A stretch of DNA of 11,997 nt from Bifidobacteriaceae bacterium. Lineage in GTDB: Bacteria; Actinomycetota; Actinomycetes; Actinomycetales; Bifidobacteriaceae. Shown here piece by piece: positions 8,186-11,997 of the stretch. How positions within the stretch are numbered: the first letter of the stretch is position 1; the number at the start of each line of letters is the position of its first letter. The position numbers were made by a program, and so were the translations under genes. The DNA lies in contig JAUMUB010000025.1 in assembly GCA_030530905.1 (NCBI GenBank), positions 1-11,997 on the forward strand, given 5' to 3'. Under the pieces are notes generated by a model, which was not told the origin of the DNA, did not search any database, and saw only the letters and a program-made list of their open reading frames with translations.

Positions 8186-8191
8186 AGTATA
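8186..8191 (-). promoter_or_regulatory. Possible -10 box of mutY
   Basis: TATACT on the minus strand lies 17 nt before the ATG at 8168, which would give a leader of only about 10 nt. No convincing -35 box is seen at the right distance. This is a weak call, of interest because mutY also lacks a clear ribosome binding site. Confidence 0.3.
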
Positions 8192-8252
8192 CCTCTTAGC
8201 ATTGTTAGAGCATGCAGAATAGTTATTAACATGTAGCATGTAGCTTAATTGT

Positions 8253-8270
8253 TAATTAGTACACTAATTA
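8253..8270. repeat. Inverted repeat in the mutY/trmL-like divergent spacer
   Basis: TAATTAG (8253-8259) and CTAATTA (8264-8270) are inverted around TACA, some 19 bp before the ATG of the trmL-like gene. TTGTTA at 8250-8255 followed 17 nt later by ACTATA could be a promoter overlapping it. A direct repeat CATGTAG occurs just to the left. Function as operator or promoter is speculative. Confidence 0.35.
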
Positions 8271-8288
8271 GACTATATTGAGGATATT

Positions 8289-8945
8289 ATGAGTGAGCAA
8301 AAATCTAATTCTTCTAAGCAGGATCTGGCAAAACAGGTTGATTCCATGTTCGAGTATGGATATCGCAAATCAAATTATGGTCCTGATGAACTAATTACTG
8401 ACGCGCATGGTAATCCTGTTAAAGTCGGAGATGCTTTATTAAGCGCACACGAAGCAAGTGAGACCACAACTCAAACACCTCATCTGTGTTACTACTCTCC
8501 TCGTATTCCAGGTAACACTGGTTCAGCTATCCGTTTATGCGCTGTAACTGGCACAATTCTTCACTTAATAGAACCTCTTGGTTTTAATTTACAAGACACA
8601 AATTTGCGCCGTGCAGGCCTTGATTATCACGATATGGCACATGTGGTAATTCATCCAAATTTTGAAAACTTGATTGAATCCATGCCTAATTCTCGCATTA
8701 TTGCATTTACTGCACACGCCACTAAACTGTATACCGACATCACATATAAGCCTACAGACATTTTATTGTTTGGACCTGAGCCAGGTAATATTCCTGATCC
8801 AATGGATATAATGGCTGGCCCTCGTGTGGCTGAGCAGGTTCGTTTACCAATGCGCCCAACTGTACGCAGTCTTAACCTCACCAATAGCGCAAGTATTGCT
8901 ATTTACGAGGCTTGGCGTCAACTGAATTTTGAAGGTGGCCAATAA
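8289..8945 (+). CDS. trmL: TrmL-like tRNA (cytidine/uridine-34 2'-O) methyltransferase
   Basis: This is a SPOUT-class RNA methyltransferase closest to TrmL, which uses S-adenosylmethionine to methylate the ribose of the wobble base of certain leucine tRNAs. The family motifs are in order. PRIPGNTGSAIRLCAVTG (71-88) is followed by LHLIEPLGF and LRRAGLDYHD, then FGPEPGNIPD (161-170), and RLPMRPTVRSLNLTNSASIAIYEAWRQ near the C terminus. These pair closely with E. coli TrmL, apart from motif 2, where GPE-T-RG is replaced by GPE-P-GN. The protein has 218 residues against about 157 in E. coli; the extra part is a polar N-terminal extension of about 65 residues. The ATG has GAGG 6 nt upstream. It is the only plus-strand gene here, divergent from mutY. 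Family membership is sure; the exact tRNA target is inferred. Confidence 0.9.
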   Translation: MSEQKSNSSKQDLAKQVDSMFEYGYRKSNYGPDELITDAHGNPVKVGDALLSAHEASETTTQTPHLCYYSPRIPGNTGSAIRLCAVTGTILHLIEPLGFNLQDTNLRRAGLDYHDMAHVVIHPNFENLIESMPNSRIIAFTAHATKLYTDITYKPTDILLFGPEPGNIPDPMDIMAGPRVAEQVRLPMRPTVRSLNLTNSASIAIYEAWRQLNFEGGQ

Positions 8946-9001
8946 AGAGTACGCCTACAACGTCACCACTTTTGCGCGCAACTTATTAAATACATTATTA
9001 A

Positions 9002-9031
9002 AAAGTCCCAGATTGTAGAATCTGGGACTTT
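9002..9031. terminator. Bidirectional terminator between trmL-like and UPF0210 genes
   Basis: AAAGTCCCAGATT (9002-9014) and AATCTGGGACTTT (9019-9031) form a perfect 13-bp stem with a GTAG loop. On the minus strand it is followed by TTTTTAATAAT and lies 14 nt after the stop codon at 9046, an excellent intrinsic terminator. On the plus strand the tail is shorter (TTTACTAT), but it lies 56 nt after the trmL-like stop. It probably serves both convergent genes. Confidence 0.9.
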
Positions 9032-9045
9032 ACTATAACGTGCAG

Positions 9046-10410
9046 CTAATTCTTAAAACTATGAACAGGGGCAGGAATTCGTCCTTTACGATTCACAAAT
9101 GCTGAGCAGTCCGTGTGATTTACTGGAATAATCGGCGCATAACCCATCAGACCGCCGAAATTAGCCATTTGACCAACCGTTTTCCCAACTACTGGAATAA
9201 TACGAACAGCTGTTGTTTTTTGATTAATCATACCAATAGCAGACTCGTCAGCAATAATACCAGCAATTGTTTCTGCCGTGGTCTCACCAGGAATTGCAAT
9301 CATATCTAAGCCGACTGAACATACACAAGTCATTGCTTCAAGCTTTTCAATAGTAAGGCATCCAGAAGCTGCAGCAGCTATCATATTGCTATCTTCAGAA
9401 ACAGGAATGAACGCACCAGACAAGCCGCCAACATAGCTACTCGCCATAATACCACCCTTTTTTACCTGATCATTTAGCAATGCTAGTGCAGCAGTAGTTC
9501 CAGGAGCGCCAACTTGAGCTAAGCCAATTTTCTCTAAAACTTCACCAACAGAATCTCCCACTGCAGGAGTTGGAGCAAGTGATAAGTCAATAATTCCAAA
9601 TGGAACTCCAAGGCGCTGTGCTGCCTCCTGAGCGACAAGTTGTCCTACTCGCGTAATTTTAAAAGCAGTCCGTTTAATTGTTTCGCATAAGAATTCAAAA
9701 TCCTTGCCTTGAGCCTCATCTAAGGCGCGCGAAACCACACCAGGCCCAGAAATACCCACGTGAATAACAGCATCGCCCTCACTCACACCATGGAAACCAC
9801 CTGCCATGAATGGATTATCGTCAGGCGCATTACAAAAAGCAACGAATTTCACACAGCCATAACTATCATTATCTTTAGTCTCTTGTGCAATATCCTTAAT
9901 AACTGTGCCTAATAAACGCACAGCATCCATATCTATACCTGTTTTTGTGGAGCCGACATTCACACTTGAGCACACAATCTGAGTTTGCGATAATGCTTGA
10001 GGAAGAGAACGAATAAGCAGCTCATCTGCTTGCGTCATTGATTTCGACACAAGTGCAGTGTATCCGCCAATAAGATCCACACCAACTTCGCGTGCAGCCT
10101 TATCTAGCGCTTTCGCAATTTGCACAAAGTCATCAGTTGTTTTACACGCACTAGCACCAACTAATGCTATTGGTGTAACCGTAATACGCTTATTAACAAT
10201 CGGTATACCGAATTCTTTTTCGATATTCTCACCGGTGACCACAAGATCTTTAGCATAACTAACTATTTTCTTATATACGTTATCGCACACGGTTTGCAGA
10301 TTATCGCTAATGCAGTCGAGTAAGCTTATACCCATAGTAATGGTTCGCACATCGAGTTTTTCTTGCTCGATCATTTTATTGGTCTCGTGGACCTCCATAA
10401 TGTTTGGCAT
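9046..10410 (-). CDS. UPF0210 (DUF711, PFL-like fold) family protein
   Basis: This protein of 454 residues belongs to the conserved UPF0210 family, often called PFL family because of structural likeness to pyruvate formate-lyase. The function is not established. Recognisable stretches are [15 protein letters not shown] near the N terminus, [67 protein letters not shown] and [29 protein letters not shown] at the end. The length is normal for the family. I chose ATG at 10410 because AAGGA lies 6 nt upstream; a GTG at 10431 would add seven residues (MLSQGNT) made from that ribosome binding site. It follows the ACT-domain gene by 26 nt on the same strand, so the two are almost surely co-transcribed. 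The ACT protein may be its ligand-sensing partner (inference). Confidence 0.93.
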   Translation of the reverse strand: MPNIMEVHETNKMIEQEKLDVRTITMGISLLDCISDNLQTVCDNVYKKIVSYAKDLVVTGENIEKEFGIPIVNKRITVTPIALVGASACKTTDDFVQIAKALDKAAREVGVDLIGGYTALVSKSMTQADELLIRSLPQALSQTQIVCSSVNVGSTKTGIDMDAVRLLGTVIKDIAQETKDNDSYGCVKFVAFCNAPDDNPFMAGGFHGVSEGDAVIHVGISGPGVVSRALDEAQGKDFEFLCETIKRTAFKITRVGQLVAQEAAQRLGVPFGIIDLSLAPTPAVGDSVGEVLEKIGLAQVGAPGTTAALALLNDQVKKGGIMASSYVGGLSGAFIPVSEDSNMIAAAASGCLTIEKLEAMTCVCSVGLDMIAIPGETTAETIAGIIADESAIGMINQKTTAVRIIPVVGKTVGQMANFGGLMGYAPIIPVNHTDCSAFVNRKGRIPAPVHSFKN

Positions 10411-10415
10411 AGTAT

Positions 10416-10421
10416 TTCCTT
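10416..10421 (-). promoter_or_regulatory. Ribosome binding site deciding the UPF0210 start
   Basis: AAGGAA on the minus strand ends 5 nt before ATG 10410. This supports that ATG over the in-frame GTG at 10431, which would place the site inside the coding region. Confidence 0.7.
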
Positions 10422-10436
10422 GACTTAACACGTGTT

Positions 10437-10709
10437 TTATAAACGATGCATTTTAGTGAAGATTTCCTCACGCTGACAACGAATCTTCACGCCAATTTCT
10501 GTACCAATAGCATCGAGATCTTGCACAATATCGTTGAACTCATCGTCAATGTCGCTAACATCCACAATCATCATCATGTTAAAGTAACCGTCAATAATTG
10601 TTTGTGAAATATCGCGTACATTAATTTGACGACTTGCTAAATATGTACAAACACGCGCAATAATACCAACGGTGTCTTGTCCTACTACGCTAATAATAGC
10701 TTTTTTCAT
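10437..10709 (-). CDS. ACT domain protein (UPF0237 family)
   Basis: This 90-residue protein is a single ACT domain of the UPF0237 type, a small ligand-binding regulatory fold. The start, [19 protein letters not shown], is the typical first strand and helix; [23 protein letters not shown] covers the next two strands, and the second helix with its last strand runs to the C terminus. The usual ligand of ACT domains is an amino acid, but none can be named here. The ATG has GAGG 7 nt upstream. The gene precedes the UPF0210 gene by 26 nt, the same order as in streptococci and other Gram-positive bacteria, which suggests the two proteins work together. Nothing is truncated. Confidence 0.92.
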   Translation of the reverse strand: MKKAIISVVGQDTVGIIARVCTYLASRQINVRDISQTIIDGYFNMMMIVDVSDIDDEFNDIVQDLDAIGTEIGVKIRCQREEIFTKMHRL

Positions 10710-10743
10710 TACTTACCTCACTGCATTCTTATTACGAAATAAT

Positions 10744-10749
10744 AGTATA
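10744..10749 (-). promoter_or_regulatory. Possible -10 box of the ACT-UPF0210 operon
   Basis: TATACT on the minus strand lies 34 nt upstream of the ACT-gene ATG, giving a predicted leader of under 30 nt with a good ribosome binding site. No clear -35 box is seen 16-18 nt further up, so the call is weak. Confidence 0.3.
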
Positions 10750-10782
10750 TCGTATCAAACACCTATTGCCTGTCATTCGTAC

Positions 10783-10814
10783 AAAAGACCTTGCGATATG
10801 ACTCACAAGGTCTT
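10783..10814 (-). terminator. galK intrinsic terminator
   Basis: AAGACCTTG (10785-10793) and CAAGGTCTT (10806-10814) form a 9-bp stem with a 12-nt loop, beginning 22 nt after the galK stop codon. On the minus strand the stem ends in TCTTTTG, a short U-run. It separates galK from the ACT-UPF0210 operon. Confidence 0.7.
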
Positions 10815-10836
10815 ATTTGCATATTTACAATATCAA

Positions 10837-11997
10837 CTACAAAACTCGTTGCGCGCTATTGCTTGCAACTGCAGACAAAGCACGTGGCTCGTTAAAACCT
10901 TGAGCTTCAAACTCGTCAGCAATTGCTTGTGCTACTTCGCGACTCTTTCCACGTTCTACCAATGCAATAATAGAACCTCCGAAGCCACCGCCAGTCATAC
11001 GAGCCCCGTATGCCCCATTCTTACGCGCAACATCTACTGCAACATCCAATTCAGGAACAGTAACTTCATAATCTTGTGCTAACGACTGATGAGATTCGTC
11101 AAATAACATACCTGCTTTAGATACATCACCATCAGCAAATGCTTGCACAAATTCATGAACACGAGCAATTTCCGTACAAACATGCCGAACACGATGCTGC
11201 ATTTCAACATCTGGCAATTGCTGCAACACTTTGTTTAGCGCTTCTTCTGAATTGCTTGACTGGCTAATTGAATCTGCAACTTCACGCAAGTATTGCACGC
11301 CAAGAATTGAGGCAGCTTCTTCACAGGTTGCACGACGACGAGCATACTGACCATCATTTAACTGATGTGGTGCACGCGTATCAACAACAAGTAGTTCTAA
11401 TCCGTACTTGTCGAGATCAAATGGCTGTTGCGAAACATTTTCCATTGCACTTAATGTTGGATTACAGTCGAGTAATAGCGCGTGCCCCGCACTACAGCGC
11501 ATTGATGCGTTCTGATCTAAGCCACCAGTAGAAGCTCCTGCCATCTTGTTCTCTGCCGTAATAGCAGCGTTAATCAAAGTGACTCTACCTTCATCACTGC
11601 CGCCAAATCCTAACTTATAAACATCATCTAATGCGAGCGCCGTAGAACATGTCATTGCTGCTGATGAACTTAAACCAGAGCCTAATGGCACACACGAGGT
11701 AAAAGCCGCATCGAAGCCCTGAACCTCATATCCGCGATTACGCAAAGCCCATGCAACACCAATTGGGTATGCTGCCCAACTGTCAACTTCTCCTGCACCT
11801 AAACCGTCAAGTCGTTCGCGCACTATATCACCTGGGTTTACGTCTGAGACTACACGTGCAATATCGTCATTGCGTGGTGCGAGCGCAATAAATGTTCTGT
11901 GAGGTAGCGCAATTGGTAAGCATAATCCGGCGTTGTAATCAGTATGTTCACCAATCAAATTCACTCGACCTGGAGCAGCCCACACACCAGCAGGTTC
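10837..11997 (-). CDS. galK: Galactokinase (N-terminus cut by window edge)
   Basis: GalK phosphorylates galactose with ATP to galactose-1-phosphate, the entry step of the Leloir pathway; it belongs to the GHMP kinase superfamily. The window holds 386 codons, and roughly the first 30 residues lie beyond the right edge. Signatures seen (numbering from the first visible residue) are GRVNLIGEHTDYN at 10-22, the galactokinase signature; VPLGSGLSSSAA at 103-114, the phosphate-binding GHMP motif; GGLDQ with the probable catalytic Asp at 161; LLVVDTRAPHQLNDGQYARRR; and MTGGGFGGS at about 334-342, the third GHMP motif. A GTG at 11985 lies inside the conserved N-terminal region and is not the start, since the frame runs open to the edge. 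The gene ends in its own terminator. In bifidobacteria galT often lies next to galK; that side is outside the window. Confidence 0.97.
   Translation of the reverse strand, partial: EPAGVWAAPGRVNLIGEHTDYNAGLCLPIALPHRTFIALAPRNDDIARVVSDVNPGDIVRERLDGLGAGEVDSWAAYPIGVAWALRNRGYEVQGFDAAFTSCVPLGSGLSSSAAMTCSTALALDDVYKLGFGGSDEGRVTLINAAITAENKMAGASTGGLDQNASMRCSAGHALLLDCNPTLSAMENVSQQPFDLDKYGLELLVVDTRAPHQLNDGQYARRRATCEEAASILGVQYLREVADSISQSSNSEEALNKVLQQLPDVEMQHRVRHVCTEIARVHEFVQAFADGDVSKAGMLFDESHQSLAQDYEVTVPELDVAVDVARKNGAYGARMTGGGFGGSIIALVERGKSREVAQAIADEFEAQGFNEPRALSAVASNSAQRVL

Noticed and set aside
9046..10410. Pyruvate formate-lyase activity
   Set aside because: The family name PFL refers to fold likeness only. 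I see no glycyl-radical motif near the C terminus and no activating enzyme gene nearby.
10411..10431. GTG start at 10431 for the UPF0210 protein
   Set aside because: The added residues would be encoded by the ribosome binding site of the ATG at 10410, and the family length fits the shorter form.
10672..11082. A 136-codon open frame on the plus strand
   Set aside because: It lies antisense to the 3' end of galK and the start of the ACT gene, across the galK terminator, and its translation has no recognisable domain. Both genes on the other strand are clear.

Overview
The window looks like chromosomal DNA from a low-GC member of the Bifidobacteriaceae, and Gardnerella is the best guess. This is inferred from three things. 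RpoB has bifidobacterial wording (for example the run around [19 protein letters not shown] and a DDLG near its C terminus). The neighbours rpoB, mutY, trmL-like, UPF0210, ACT and galK sit together. The DNA is AT-rich for an actinobacterium. No database search was possible, so genus is not proven. All genes lie on the minus strand except the tRNA methyltransferase gene.

Layout from left to right. Positions 1-3484 hold rpoB (minus), missing only a short C-terminal tail off the left edge. It has a TTG start, a good sigma70-type promoter and a folded leader of about 125 nt. Positions 3485-3837 are intergenic: the rpoB leader and promoter, plus a terminator for the next gene. Positions 3838-6135 encode a TcaA-like membrane protein: zinc ribbon, Asn-rich linker, one transmembrane helix and an outside region. 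A perfect 381-bp in-frame tandem duplication lies inside it and is the most striking thing in the window. Positions 6314-6925 encode a small membrane-anchored protein with a four-cysteine BsuPI-like domain; its upstream region holds two perfect palindromes and a direct repeat. Positions 7086-8168 are mutY, with an unusual low-complexity insertion. A divergent promoter region separates it from the trmL-like gene at 8289-8945 (plus).

The trmL-like gene and the UPF0210 gene converge on a shared bidirectional terminator at 9002-9031. The UPF0210 gene (9046-10410) and the ACT-domain gene (10437-10709) form a two-gene operon, a pairing known from many Gram-positive bacteria. galK (10837-11997) ends in its own terminator and is cut at its N terminus by the right edge.

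The genes do not form one pathway. They are housekeeping functions (transcription, oxidised-guanine mismatch repair, wobble-base methylation, galactose entry) plus two envelope proteins of unknown role between rpoB and mutY. I saw no transposase, phage gene, CRISPR array, tRNA or rRNA. I found no convincing new multi-gene system. The duplicated TcaA-like gene and the palindrome-rich region at 6955-7019 are the best leads.
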